Positions 1-8,080 of a stretch of DNA of 35,417 nt are shown piece by piece. This stretch comes from Ignavibacteria bacterium (GTDB taxonomy: Bacteria > Bacteroidota > Ignavibacteria > Tepidaquicellales > Tepidaquicellaceae). Position numbers and translations under genes: made by a program. The number at the start of each line of letters is the position of its first letter. Positions within the stretch are counted from its first letter, which is position 1. The stretch lies in the NCBI GenBank assembly GCA_026417495.1, contig JAOADD010000066.1, forward strand, positions 1 through 35,417. Direction: 5' to 3'. The notes under the pieces are model-generated. The model ran no database searches and was not told where the DNA came from. It saw nothing but the letters and a program-made list of their open reading frames with translations.

Positions 1-897
1 AGAACCTACATCACCAAATAAGTAATATGCTGTGCCAGACGGATTGGTCGGTATCTCCATCCACATACTTATTGTCCAACTGGATGTCCCAAAATTGCAG
101 TTCCAACCTGTGGTCACCCCTGAACTTGATAATCCAGTACCTGTTATGCAACTGTCAAATTGTCCTCCTGGGGTTAATGTAACATTTGCTATCGGTGCTA
201 TCTGTGTCCCAGCGCCTGGATTTGCACAGTTAAGCACTGTAGTCGGTGATGGATTGTTTTTAAACTTGTAATAAAGCAATGTAGGAGTAAAATTGGGTGC
301 TGGTTCAACATCAACACCAAAATTAACTGTAGCAGCATCACCACTACTATATGGAGTAAATGGGCAACCACCTACTGACCAAATTCTCTTGTAATTTGGA
401 GAAACTGTTGTGTTATATACAGTAGTTCCCGTACCCGTGTATCCACACTGTCCTACAAATGTAATTAAACTCTTATTTGGATCATAGACAAATGGTTTTG
501 AAAGTTGAATTTTCATCCACCCTCCTGATGTACTTGAAGTTGTTGTATCTTTTGCAAAAACTGTATCATAAGGACCCGGATAAAATGTAGCATATTGGAG
601 TGTTGTTATGGTATCCTGAGCCATTAAAATGTGTAAATTAGTAAAAGTGCGAGTCCCTGTGGATCCAGTTCTGAAATACACGGCGGTTATTTGGTACCCT
701 GGTGGAATTGGAGTTGGTTGATTAAAAGCACCTGGGAGGAATAAGGTGTTAACTGCTTTACCACCAGAAACGTTGAATGGAAAACTATTTGCGCTTGTCC
801 CCGTATTAAAATTGTAATACTGAGGAGTTTGAGCAAAAATTGTTCCAATTAGAATTAATGTTAAAACAAATGTTGAAAAAAAGTGAAATTTTTTCAT
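1..897 (-). CDS. Secreted protein with LamG/concanavalin-like domain, C-terminus outside window
   Basis: An open frame of 299 codons starts at ATG 897 and runs without a stop to base 1, so the C-terminus is missing. The first ~22 residues (MKKFHFFSTFVLTLILIG..AQ) form a Sec signal peptide. Residues ~25-200 form a beta-rich N-terminal domain full of Gly, Thr, Ser and Pro. From about residue 206 (LLYYKFKNN) to the edge the pattern SSWTISMWMEIP followed by YYLFGDVGS resembles a LamG/concanavalin A-like jelly roll. Proteins of this layout in Bacteroidota are commonly exported by the type IX system and end in a sorting domain; that domain cannot be seen here. Function is unknown; an adhesin or carbohydrate-binding surface protein is an inference. 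The Cys pairs near residues 223, 250 and 267 could form disulfides. Confidence 0.85.
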   Translation of the reverse strand, partial: MKKFHFFSTFVLTLILIGTIFAQTPQYYNFNTGTSANSFPFNVSGGKAVNTLFLPGAFNQPTPIPPGYQITAVYFRTGSTGTRTFTNLHILMAQDTITTLQYATFYPGPYDTVFAKDTTTSSTSGGWMKIQLSKPFVYDPNKSLITFVGQCGYTGTGTTVYNTTVSPNYKRIWSVGGCPFTPYSSGDAATVNFGVDVEPAPNFTPTLLYYKFKNNPSPTTVLNCANPGAGTQIAPIANVTLTPGGQFDSCITGTGLSSSGVTTGWNCNFGTSSWTISMWMEIPTNPSGTAYYLFGDVGS

Positions 898-1359
898 AAT
901 AATTTTATTTAATTAATTAGTACAATAATATATACATAATTTTATATAATGTCAATAAGAAATTATTGCCCCCCAAAACCCTTTTATCCATCTAAATTTA
1001 TACATCTGAAAGTTTTTAAATGAAAAATAAATTATTAATAAATTTTGACTTTATGTATTATCCTATCATAGTTTTTCAAATAAACTATTTAAAATAAAAA
1101 ATTTTCTGTAAAAGCATTTTCGTAATAAAAGGATATTAGAATATTTTTCCAAAATTAAAACATTTCATTTTATCTAAAATAAAATATTGACAATTGCTAA
1201 AATATATTATTGTAATCAATTTTAATATAGTTCTTAACTCTAATGACTAAGAACTTTAATTTTATTTATACCCTTAATGAGTTTCAGTAATATTTTTTGT
1301 TAATATTTTTATTTGTTATAAAGTTAAAATCAAGAATAACAAAATTACATTTTAAATTA
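898..1359. other. AT-rich intergenic region without a gene
   Basis: This 462-nt gap separates two minus-strand genes. I find no credible open frame, RNA gene or convincing Bacteroidota promoter (TAnnTTTG with an upstream TTG) in the right place. It holds one hairpin at 1229-1255, listed separately, and a short C-run at 970-974. It must contain the promoter of the LamG-like gene that starts at 897, but I cannot place it. Confidence 0.6.
1229..1255 (-). terminator. Possible hairpin terminator after the YD-repeat-like gene
   Basis: AGTTCTTA and TAAGAACT form an 8-bp perfect stem around an 11-nt loop, about 105 nt downstream of the minus-strand gene ending at 1360. The T-richer flank lies on the plus-strand side (TTAATTTTATTT), so an intrinsic terminator for the minus-strand transcript is only weakly supported. 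It could instead be an RNA-stabilising hairpin. Confidence 0.25.
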
Positions 1360-2247
1360 TTAATAAAACTGATAACTATATTCTAAATAACTATCCATTT
1401 TATCATTTGAATCATAAGTTATTACGTTTTCAATTAATCCATTTATATTAAGATTATACAAAGTTTTCGAAATAGTATTTCCTTCTTCTGTTTTTTTCTG
1501 TATTTCAGAAAATTTATCCCCACTTGCAAAATATTTATATGTGAAATAATATAAAAGTTTATTAGTTTCATCAAAAATTCTTTTTTCTTTCCTTAAATTG
1601 TTATCTTCAAAAACATTTTCCACTCTCATAATTAATTTACCATTGGGTTTTTGTTTTATTATTTCGATATTATTTCCATAGTCAGGATTACTGTCGTATT
1701 TATAAATTATCTGGTATTCAATTGAATCAAATTGCTTATACTTATTAAATATTATAGTATTATTTCTGTAATCTATTGAATAATTAAATTTAGAATCAAA
1801 TTCCCCATCGATTGCATAATTTATTTGTTCTTTTATTCTTCCATATTCATCATACTTGAACTCACTTTTAGCTGATACTTTATCTTCGGTGTATTCAGTT
1901 AAACTAATCACATTCATAAATTCATCATAAAGATAAATATCCTTATATTTTATTGAACCATCCTCGTTATAGACTGTAATTATAGACACATTCCCATTTC
2001 TGTCATACTCTATCGTATAAAATAAAATTTTGTTTTCTTGCTTTACTATTCCATCATCTATTTTGAATTTCCATACAGATAGAGAATTTATTTTATTATT
2101 AAAAATAAATTTTCTTTCCTCCTCCATCTTCTCTTTCTCCTTTAAGGTTTTAGGTGGTTCAAAATGTCCATATGCTAAACCTCTTAAAAAGAGATAAATA
2201 AAAATAAAAAAAAGAATTTTTTTGTAATAAAAATTTGTAATATTCAT
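1360..2247 (-). CDS. Secreted protein with YD/RHS-like beta repeats, function unknown
   Basis: The protein is 295 residues if it starts at ATG 2247. A TTG two codons earlier (2253) directly follows the stop of the upstream gene and is less likely. The N-terminal hydrophobic stretch (KKILFFIFIYLFLRGLAYG) is a signal peptide or anchor. The body consists of repeated units such as YDRNGNVSIITVYNEDG, YDEFMNVISLTEY, YDEYGRIKEQINYAIDG and YKYDSNPDYGNNIEI, spaced about 20-25 residues apart. These resemble the YD repeats of RHS and wall-associated proteins and the MORN-like beta strands of small Bacteroidota secreted proteins. There is no toxin or peptidase domain. It follows the DUF454 gene with a 6-nt gap, so the two are probably co-transcribed. 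No function can be assigned. Confidence 0.7.
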   Translation of the reverse strand: MNITNFYYKKILFFIFIYLFLRGLAYGHFEPPKTLKEKEKMEEERKFIFNNKINSLSVWKFKIDDGIVKQENKILFYTIEYDRNGNVSIITVYNEDGSIKYKDIYLYDEFMNVISLTEYTEDKVSAKSEFKYDEYGRIKEQINYAIDGEFDSKFNYSIDYRNNTIIFNKYKQFDSIEYQIIYKYDSNPDYGNNIEIIKQKPNGKLIMRVENVFEDNNLRKEKRIFDETNKLLYYFTYKYFASGDKFSEIQKKTEEGNTISKTLYNLNINGLIENVITYDSNDKMDSYLEYSYQFY

Positions 2248-2253
2248 AAACAA

Positions 2254-2673
2254 TCATTTTAATGTTTTCAAAGATAAAATATGATACGATACGATTAAGG
2301 CAATAATAACTAACACAAATTTTATTATTATACTGTCAATAACAAAAATAACAGAAAAAAGTATTGTAGCCCAAAGTAAAGAGCAAGAATAAATTTTTAC
2401 TTTAATTGGGATCCCCCTTTTTTCTTTGTAATTTCTAATGTACTCACCAAAATATTTATTTTCTAACAACCACCTATAAAATTTCTTTGAACTTTTTGCA
2501 AAACAAGCTGCAGATAATAATAAAAACGGTGTTGTTGGTAAAAGTGGTAAAAATATTCCAATTATCCCAAGCACTAATGAAATAATACCAATAATCATAA
2601 GCATTACTCTGATCACTCTATTTTTGTTCTCATTTACCTCATTAAATAAATAATCATTCTTAGAATTTTTCAT
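2254..2673 (-). CDS. DUF454 (YbaN-like) inner-membrane protein
   Basis: The 139-residue protein starts at ATG 2673. It shows the DUF454 signature: a first membrane hairpin with LGIIGIFLPLLPTTPFLLLSAACFAKSS (residues ~37-62), then FYRWLLENKYFGEYIRNY, a basic segment (KRGIPIKVK), and two C-terminal membrane helices. The family, which includes E. coli YbaN, is a widespread inner-membrane protein without an established biochemical role. The N-terminal ~20 residues are polar and probably cytoplasmic. It heads a two-gene unit with the secreted YD-repeat-like protein and is divergent from the QueD-like gene across a 219-nt AT-rich gap in which I see no clear promoter. Confidence 0.85.
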   Translation of the reverse strand: MKNSKNDYLFNEVNENKNRVIRVMLMIIGIISLVLGIIGIFLPLLPTTPFLLLSAACFAKSSKKFYRWLLENKYFGEYIRNYKEKRGIPIKVKIYSCSLLWATILFSVIFVIDSIIIKFVLVIIALIVSYHILSLKTLK

Positions 2674-2892
2674 ATGTACACAAAAATTAAATTAGATTAG
2701 ATTTCTGACAAGCAATATAAAAATTTAGAAAATCAATTTAAATTTATTATTAAAAATTTACCAAATTGATTCTACTAATGAATTTATTAAATCTACAAAA
2801 CAATTTGATACCTAAACAAACAAAAAAATATATGGAAAAGTAATTATGTTTAAAAATTGATGTATATTATATAAGTTATAATAAAAATTGAT

Positions 2893-3294
2893 ATGTTATA
2901 TATAACAAGAAAAGAGCATTTTTCTGCTTCCCATATTTTAACAAACAAGAAGTTAACTATTAAGAAAAATGAAAAGATTTTTGGTAAATGTAATGAATAC
3001 CATGGGCATAATTATTATTTAGAGATAACAGTATGCGGAAAATTAAAAAAAGAAAGCGGTTATGTTTTTGATTTGAAGCTTTTAAGCAAAATAATTCAAG
3101 ATAAAATAATAAGTAAGGTTGACCATAAACTGTTGAATGAAGTAGACATTTTTAAAAATACAATACCGACCACAGAAAATATGGCAATTATTTTTTGGAG
3201 AATACTCAAACCTGAACTTGACAAATACAAAATAAAATTATATTCAATTAAGATTTATGAGACAGAAAAAAATATTGTTGAGTATAGAGGATAA
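2893..3294 (+). CDS. queD: 6-carboxytetrahydropterin synthase / 6-pyruvoyl-tetrahydropterin synthase family (QueD-like)
   Basis: This 133-residue protein belongs to the PTPS/QueD family, which converts 7,8-dihydroneopterin triphosphate to 6-carboxy- or 6-pyruvoyl-tetrahydropterin. Zinc ligands are His14 (FSASH), His37 and His39 (YHGHNY). The catalytic triad is Cys33 (FGKC), Asp77 and His78 (VDHKLLN), and Glu123 in the C-terminal ETEKNIVEYRG would bind the pterin. The IPTTEN motif is at 91-96. The GKC..HGHNY arrangement is closer to the PTPS-like branch common in Bacteroidota than to E. coli QueD. Queuosine synthesis (the queD role) is the default reading, but no other queuosine gene is in the window, so a different pterin role is possible. 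The next gene starts 3 nt after its stop. Confidence 0.9.
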   Translation: MLYITRKEHFSASHILTNKKLTIKKNEKIFGKCNEYHGHNYYLEITVCGKLKKESGYVFDLKLLSKIIQDKIISKVDHKLLNEVDIFKNTIPTTENMAIIFWRILKPELDKYKIKLYSIKIYETEKNIVEYRG

Positions 3295-3297
3295 AAA

Positions 3298-4098
3298 ATG
3301 ACAAAAAACCAAATTAAGCAAATCCTGAAGTTAAAACAAAAAAAGTATAGAGAACTATATAAAAAATTTATAATTGAAGGTTCTCATTTAATCGAGGAAT
3401 GTCTAAACTCAATTAGATATAGGGGATTGATAGAATATATAATAATGAGAAAAGACTTTAAGAAAAAACATTTAATAACATTGATAAGGAACAGCGGATG
3501 TAAAGTTGAACTCATAGATGACAAGACTTTTGAAAAATTAAGTGAAACAGAAAACCCAGAAGGTATAATTGGAATAATAAATATGCCAGAAGGAGTTTCA
3601 AGAGAAGAATACAAAGCGAGTTTAGTAATTTGTCTTGATAAAATTAATGACCCTGGTAACTTGGGTACAATATTAAGAACTTGCTGGTGGTTTGGGGTAG
3701 GAAATGTAGTTATCAGTAAAAACTCAGCGGATATATACAATCAAAAAGTTCTACGAGCTTCGCAGGGGGCAATATTCAATCTCTCAATAATTACAGAAGT
3801 AGAATTGGAAAAATATTTAGAAAAACTTAAAAAAGAAAATTACCAAATATTTTTAGCAAGTTTAAATACAAATAATTTACTCTCAAATCAAAACTTCCTG
3901 ATAGATAAAAAGTACGCTTTCGTATTTGGAAATGAAGTTAAAGGAATTTCCGAAAACATATTAAAAAATAAAAACTATTATAATATTAAAATTGATTCAT
4001 TTACTAATTGTGAATCCTTGAATGTATCAGTTTCAGTTGGTATTATACTTGCTTATTATAAGATAAACTTAAATAAAAATAAACACATCTATATATAA
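3298..4098 (+). CDS. SpoU/TrmH-family RNA 2'-O-methyltransferase
   Basis: The 266-residue protein has an N-terminal SpoU substrate-binding domain (residues ~12-95, with KKYRELYKKFIIEGSH typical of this subfamily) and a C-terminal SPOUT knot. Motif 1 is NDPGNLGTILRT (117-128), with the catalytic Arg at about 127. Motif 2 is FGNEVKGIS (210-218) and motif 3 is ESLNVSVSVGII (239-250). It would transfer methyl from SAM to a ribose 2'-OH in rRNA or tRNA; the target nucleotide cannot be told. It is a divergent paralogue of rlmB at 18398. It is transcribed with the QueD-like gene. Its TAA is immediately followed by the stop of the convergent YARHG gene, with no space between them. Confidence 0.88.
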   Translation: MTKNQIKQILKLKQKKYRELYKKFIIEGSHLIEECLNSIRYRGLIEYIIMRKDFKKKHLITLIRNSGCKVELIDDKTFEKLSETENPEGIIGIINMPEGVSREEYKASLVICLDKINDPGNLGTILRTCWWFGVGNVVISKNSADIYNQKVLRASQGAIFNLSIITEVELEKYLEKLKKENYQIFLASLNTNNLLSNQNFLIDKKYAFVFGNEVKGISENILKNKNYYNIKIDSFTNCESLNVSVSVGIILAYYKINLNKNKHIYI

Positions 4099-4626
4099 TT
4101 ATTCATAACTTTTTATAAATTCAACATTATATCTTTCAATGTCGCTTAATAAATGATCAACATTATAGTACTGCGGATAATACCAACTTTTTTTCATAAA
4201 ATGATTTCTGATTGCTAAATTTTTCCTGAAAATATATCCATGTCTAGCATATATCTCATTTCTCATTACACTTAATTCCCATCTTGATTTGCCTGCTATA
4301 TCAGAATATGTCAAATATCTGGTAGAACCTTCTGGATAATCACCAGGAACACCATCAGTATATCTTCTCGTTGTTCTCGTTTCCTCTTTCCTTTTTTGTA
4401 ATTCCTCTTCCTTAATTCGCAATTCTTCTTCTTTTAGTTCAAGTTCTTTTTTCTTTAATTCTTCTTCCTTTTTTGTGAGTTCCGATGATTCAGCTTCATT
4501 TTTTGCTACTGTTGATTGCTCGGTTTTTGTCTCTGACTTGTTTTCTGATTCTTTATCTTTGAAAACTTTGTCACACCCTGATGTTGATATCAGGAATGCA
4601 ATCAAGAAAACTAAATATTTATTCAT
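4099..4626 (-). CDS. YARHG-domain lipoprotein with coiled coil
   Basis: The 175-residue protein starts at ATG 4626. The N-terminus ends in TSGC, so lipidation at Cys18 is likely, although Thr at -3 is a weak lipobox residue. Residues ~20-85 are a charged, heptad-like coiled coil rich in KKEEEL units. Residues ~107-155 match the YARHG domain: LTYSDIAGKSRWELSVMRNEIYARHG, then a Trp/Tyr-rich end (KSWYYPQYY). YARHG domains occur on extracytoplasmic proteins and are presumed to bind cell-wall or peptide ligands; no activity is known. It lies 24 nt after the PP2C phosphatase gene, at the end of the long minus-strand operon, so a functional link with that membrane phosphatase is plausible but unproven. 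Confidence 0.85.
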   Translation of the reverse strand: MNKYLVFLIAFLISTSGCDKVFKDKESENKSETKTEQSTVAKNEAESSELTKKEEELKKKELELKEEELRIKEEELQKRKEETRTTRRYTDGVPGDYPEGSTRYLTYSDIAGKSRWELSVMRNEIYARHGYIFRKNLAIRNHFMKKSWYYPQYYNVDHLLSDIERYNVEFIKSYE

Positions 4627-4650
4627 AAATTTATATTTTAATTAATTAAT

Positions 4651-6246
4651 TTATTTATTGTTTTCTTCTCTTTTCTCATTCAGTGTATCCTTTTGATTAA
4701 GGTCCTTTCTATATTCTTTCACTTTTTGTTCTTTTCTTTTTTCTGTTTTAGTTTCTACTTTTGGTTTTTTATCTTCTTTTTGCTTTAATTCTTGCTTTTT
4801 TGTTTTTTTCTTTTTTGTTCTATCATCTGATCTCTTTTCTAGAACTCGTTTTTCTTCCGATTCTTTCTCCTTACCATGAATGTATTTTATATTCAATATT
4901 TTGTAAGGTTTATGTCTCAAATTAATTGTTATTTGATATAGGTTAGTTTTATTCTTATTGAATGTTACTTTATAGTCACATATTACGGTATCACCTTTTA
5001 TAATGTTATTCTCTATATTACTAAACTCAATTTTATTATCAGTAATGTTTTTTAAAAACTTATTTTCATCCATTAATTCTCTACTATATTTTCCAGTATA
5101 TTCTATACTATCAGCATAATATAATTGTTTATTTTTTTTGCCACTATATAAATCCCTTAATATTTCGAGTACGATGCTGTCCTTATTTATAATATTTGTA
5201 GAAATTTTTTCAACTTGCTTTATAGTATCTATAGTTTGTGTTTTCAATCGATTCTCTTCCTTTTTCCCTTGCAAAAGCAAATATATTAATACTATACTTG
5301 CAACAACTAATAAAGCAGGAAATACTATATAAACTATACTAAAAAGTTTTTTCTTTTTTTTAAATGTTTCCTGACTATCCTCTACTTCCGTTTCTTCCTC
5401 CATTTCAAATTCGATTTTTTCGTCCATTTTCACTTTTGTCTCGGGTTTTATTTCATCTATAGTTGACGTTTCAGGAAGTTCATCACCTTCAATAACCTCC
5501 ACGATTTGAATTGTAATGTTATCTTTTCCACCATATTCATTTGCTCTCTGAATTAACACTTCAGCTGCTTCTTCTATTTCATTATGCATTAGGATTTCAG
5601 AAATTTCCTCATCACTCAACATAGTATTAAGCCCATCTGTGCAGAGCAGAAATTTATCTCCTTTATATATTTTGAGTCCGCTCTCCCTAATATCAGGAAT
5701 TAAGTTTTCACTAATCCCTAATGCTTTTGTTATCTCGTTTCTGCGAGGATGAGATTCTGCTTCCTTGGGAGTAATTAAACCCTTATCAACAAGTTGCTGC
5801 ACGAAGGAATGGTCTTTTGTCAAACTAGTAAAAATGTTATCCCTTAAAAGATATAATCTTGAGTCTCCTACATGCCCATAATAAGCAAATTCATCCTTTA
5901 AAATTAAAACCACAACAGTTGTCCCCATTCCTTTCAGTGAAGGATCTTCATTACTTTTATCAATAATAATTTTATTAGCAACATCGATTGCTTCTTGAAT
6001 TATATCAATTGGATTAGATAAATTTCTCGGATTTTTAAGAATTCTACTTTTAATAGCATTTGTTGCAAGTTGAGATGCAATTTCACCACCTGAATGCCCA
6101 CCCATACCATCGCATACTATAAATACTTCACCAAACTCAGAACTGAAACTGTCATAAAAATCTTCATTATTAGAACGAACCTTTCCCAAATCGGTTTTGC
6201 AAACAAAAGAGAACTTTGATGATTTACTAATATTTGATTCGTCCAT
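4651..6246 (-). CDS. Membrane-anchored PP2C-type Ser/Thr protein phosphatase
   Basis: The 531-residue protein has a cytoplasmic N-terminal PP2C (PPM) domain at ~12-252. Metal and phosphate residues are visible: NNEDFYD (26-32), VCDGMGGHSGGE (44-55, Asp46), GHVGDSRLYL (124-133), LCTDGLNTML (201-210, Asp204) and GGKDNIT (239-245, Asp242). This matches the PrpC/Stp/PstP group that reverses PASTA-type kinases. An acidic linker (~252-295) leads to one membrane helix at ~301-326. Outside is a ~100-residue beta-rich segment (~350-455) and a very Lys/Glu-rich tail to the end. No kinase gene is nearby, but a kinase-less PASTA protein heads the same operon. ATG 6246 is preceded by GAGGAA nine bases upstream, a better ribosome site than most genes here. 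Confidence 0.93.
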   Translation of the reverse strand: MDESNISKSSKFSFVCKTDLGKVRSNNEDFYDSFSSEFGEVFIVCDGMGGHSGGEIASQLATNAIKSRILKNPRNLSNPIDIIQEAIDVANKIIIDKSNEDPSLKGMGTTVVVLILKDEFAYYGHVGDSRLYLLRDNIFTSLTKDHSFVQQLVDKGLITPKEAESHPRRNEITKALGISENLIPDIRESGLKIYKGDKFLLCTDGLNTMLSDEEISEILMHNEIEEAAEVLIQRANEYGGKDNITIQIVEVIEGDELPETSTIDEIKPETKVKMDEKIEFEMEEETEVEDSQETFKKKKKLFSIVYIVFPALLVVASIVLIYLLLQGKKEENRLKTQTIDTIKQVEKISTNIINKDSIVLEILRDLYSGKKNKQLYYADSIEYTGKYSRELMDENKFLKNITDNKIEFSNIENNIIKGDTVICDYKVTFNKNKTNLYQITINLRHKPYKILNIKYIHGKEKESEEKRVLEKRSDDRTKKKKTKKQELKQKEDKKPKVETKTEKRKEQKVKEYRKDLNQKDTLNEKREENNK

Positions 6247-6312
6247 AATCTAATTCCTCAGAAAATTCTGTTTTAATATAATTAATTTGAGATATAATTT
6301 AAAATCAAAAAC

Positions 6313-7563
6313 TTACTCTTTAGTTAATTCTTTTCTAATAATATCAAGCGCGTGATAAGCAGCTCTAATTTTATTCCTTAACCTCAAATGCCCCAATAAA
6401 AACTTTTTTACAAAATTTTTCCGATTATCAGAATAACCTATATACACGAGTCCTACTGGTTTTTCATCCGTTCCACCATCTGGACCTGCAATACCAGTAA
6501 TCGAAATACCAATATCGGATTTAAATAATTCTCGCACATTTATTGCCATTTCTAATGCTGTTTCTTCACTGACCGCTCCATACTTTCTTATTGTAGATTC
6601 ATTAACCCCAAGAATATTAACTTTTGACTCATTAGAGTATACATTTACACCACCGAGAAAATATTCTGAACTACCACTTATATCTGTAATTTTATTTGCA
6701 AGCAATCCACCCGTACATGACTCAGCTGTAGCTAATTTAAGATTTTTCAACTTGAGTAAATTACCCACAATTTTTTCTAATTGATCATTATCAACCCCAT
6801 AAATATACTCATCAATTTTATTTCTTAACTTTGATTCAATTTTACTAAGAATTTCTGAAATTTGCTCATTTGTTTCAGCAGAAACATCTACTCTCAATTT
6901 AACCCCTATCAGTGAGGGAAGAAAAGCCAGTTTGTGCTCACCTATTATATCCTCAACATTACCAATCATCTCTGCAAGTGAGGATTCGCTAATTCCAATT
7001 GTTAAAAATGTTTTTGATTTTTTTATGTATCCAACTCCACCTGAATACTTCTCTGTTAACATAGGTACTACAGAATTGTTCATCATCTCCTCCATCTCAT
7101 ATGGTACACCAGGTAAAGCAATGTATAACTTTTCATCTTTTTCAAAGCAAAATCCAGGTGCAGTTCCTATTCTATTCCAAATAATCAATGCCTTGGTAGG
7201 TACCATTGCCTGTTCCTTATTAATTGATGGCGTTTTGATTCCGCGAATTTTGAATAAATTTTCTATATTTTCATATATCTTCTCATTGAACACAAGTTCG
7301 TCATTAAAAAATTTCAATAAAACACTTTTTGTAATATCATCATGAGTAGGACCAAGCCCACCAGTAATTACTGTTATATTATAATATTTTTCTGAATCAA
7401 TTAATTCCTCCATTAAATCAACTTCATTATCTCCAATAGCTACAATTTTCTTCACTTCAATATTAATTGAATAAAGTTTTTCACTTATGAAAGTAGCATT
7501 TGAATTAGTTGTCTGTCCAATTAGGAGTTCATTCCCGACAGATATTATTTTTGCATTAACCAT
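6313..7563 (-). CDS. cinA: CinA-family protein: nicotinamide-nucleotide amidase / competence-damage protein
   Basis: The 416-residue protein has both CinA halves. The N-terminal MoCF-like (ADP-ribose pyrophosphatase/COG1058) domain covers ~4-170, with ISVGNELLIGQTTNSNA (7-23), TGGLGPTHDDIT (67-78) and LPGVPYEM (150-157). A middle segment leads to the C-terminal amidase domain (~258-412) with ATAESCTGGLL (278-288), Y309..E312 and TGIAGPDGGTDEKPVGLVY (356-374). The amidase deamidates NMN to NaMN in the NAD recycling pathway; the N-terminal domain hydrolyses ADP-ribose in studied homologues. It follows pgpA with a single base between. The same operon carries the NAD(P)H-hydrate repair enzyme, so two nicotinamide-nucleotide maintenance genes sit together. 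A 66-nt gap to the phosphatase gene may hold an internal promoter. Confidence 0.96.
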   Translation of the reverse strand: MVNAKIISVGNELLIGQTTNSNATFISEKLYSINIEVKKIVAIGDNEVDLMEELIDSEKYYNITVITGGLGPTHDDITKSVLLKFFNDELVFNEKIYENIENLFKIRGIKTPSINKEQAMVPTKALIIWNRIGTAPGFCFEKDEKLYIALPGVPYEMEEMMNNSVVPMLTEKYSGGVGYIKKSKTFLTIGISESSLAEMIGNVEDIIGEHKLAFLPSLIGVKLRVDVSAETNEQISEILSKIESKLRNKIDEYIYGVDNDQLEKIVGNLLKLKNLKLATAESCTGGLLANKITDISGSSEYFLGGVNVYSNESKVNILGVNESTIRKYGAVSEETALEMAINVRELFKSDIGISITGIAGPDGGTDEKPVGLVYIGYSDNRKNFVKKFLLGHLRLRNKIRAAYHALDIIRKELTKE

Positions 7564-7564
7564 T

Positions 7565-8080
7565 TTACCAGATTAGTTTAATTATATAAATTAATATTGA
7601 AGATGAAAAACCTGCATATATACCTGAAACAATATCGTCCATTAAAACACCAAAAGTATTTTTTAAACCATCAAAATATTTTGCAGGTTGAATTTTAATA
7701 ATATCAAAAAATCTAAAAAATAAAAATCCTATAAAAATATGCAATAATATTGTATCCTCAAAAATTATTTTTATAATAATTGCAGTTATCCACATTCCAA
7801 TCACTTCATCCATTACAAATATTGAAGGGTCGTCACCATATTTCCGTAAAATATTTTTCGCTGATAAAAGAGAAATAATAAAAAAAATAATTGTTACAAG
7901 AAATATAACTGCGACGTTATTGAATTCAGGAATTACCAAAGGGACTAAAGCAAAAATACTTGCAACAGTACCACTTGCAACAGGGACAAATCCAATAAAA
8001 AAGAAGCTATTAAATAATAGAGAGAAAAAATTTACTTTTATATTTGTGTCTAAAATTTGTTTTTTCTTAATTATTCCCAA
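7565..8080 (-). CDS. pgpA: Phosphatidylglycerophosphatase A
   Basis: The 171-residue integral membrane protein carries the PgpA signatures: GFVPVASGTVAS (30-41), GDDPSIFVMDEVIGMWIT (82-99), FRFFDIIKIQPAKYFDGLKN (122-141) and FGVLMDDIVSGIYAG (143-157). It removes the phosphate from phosphatidylglycerophosphate to give phosphatidylglycerol in the inner membrane. It directly follows pgsA, which makes its substrate. The two genes overlap by 14 nt (8067-8080), suggesting translational coupling. The only plausible start is TTG 8080 inside the end of pgsA, because no ATG or GTG occurs before the first conserved motif. The usual KPxP after the FD motif reads KIQP here. Confidence 0.93.
   Translation of the reverse strand: MGIIKKKQILDTNIKVNFFSLLFNSFFFIGFVPVASGTVASIFALVPLVIPEFNNVAVIFLVTIIFFIISLLSAKNILRKYGDDPSIFVMDEVIGMWITAIIIKIIFEDTILLHIFIGFLFFRFFDIIKIQPAKYFDGLKNTFGVLMDDIVSGIYAGFSSSILIYIIKLIW

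Noticed and set aside
32-271. Plus-strand frame of 79 codons at the left edge
   Set aside because: It is the antisense shadow of the minus-strand secreted LamG-like gene, which has a signal peptide and an unbroken frame of 299 codons.
1340-1347. CAAAATTA, a reverse TAnnTTTG box, as promoter of the LamG-like gene
   Set aside because: There is no CAA at the right distance for the upstream element, and it lies over 440 nt from the start codon, next to another gene's end.
1360-2247. RHS toxin or polymorphic toxin
   Set aside because: There is no RHS core peptidase motif, toxin tip or immunity gene; only short YD-like repeats are present.
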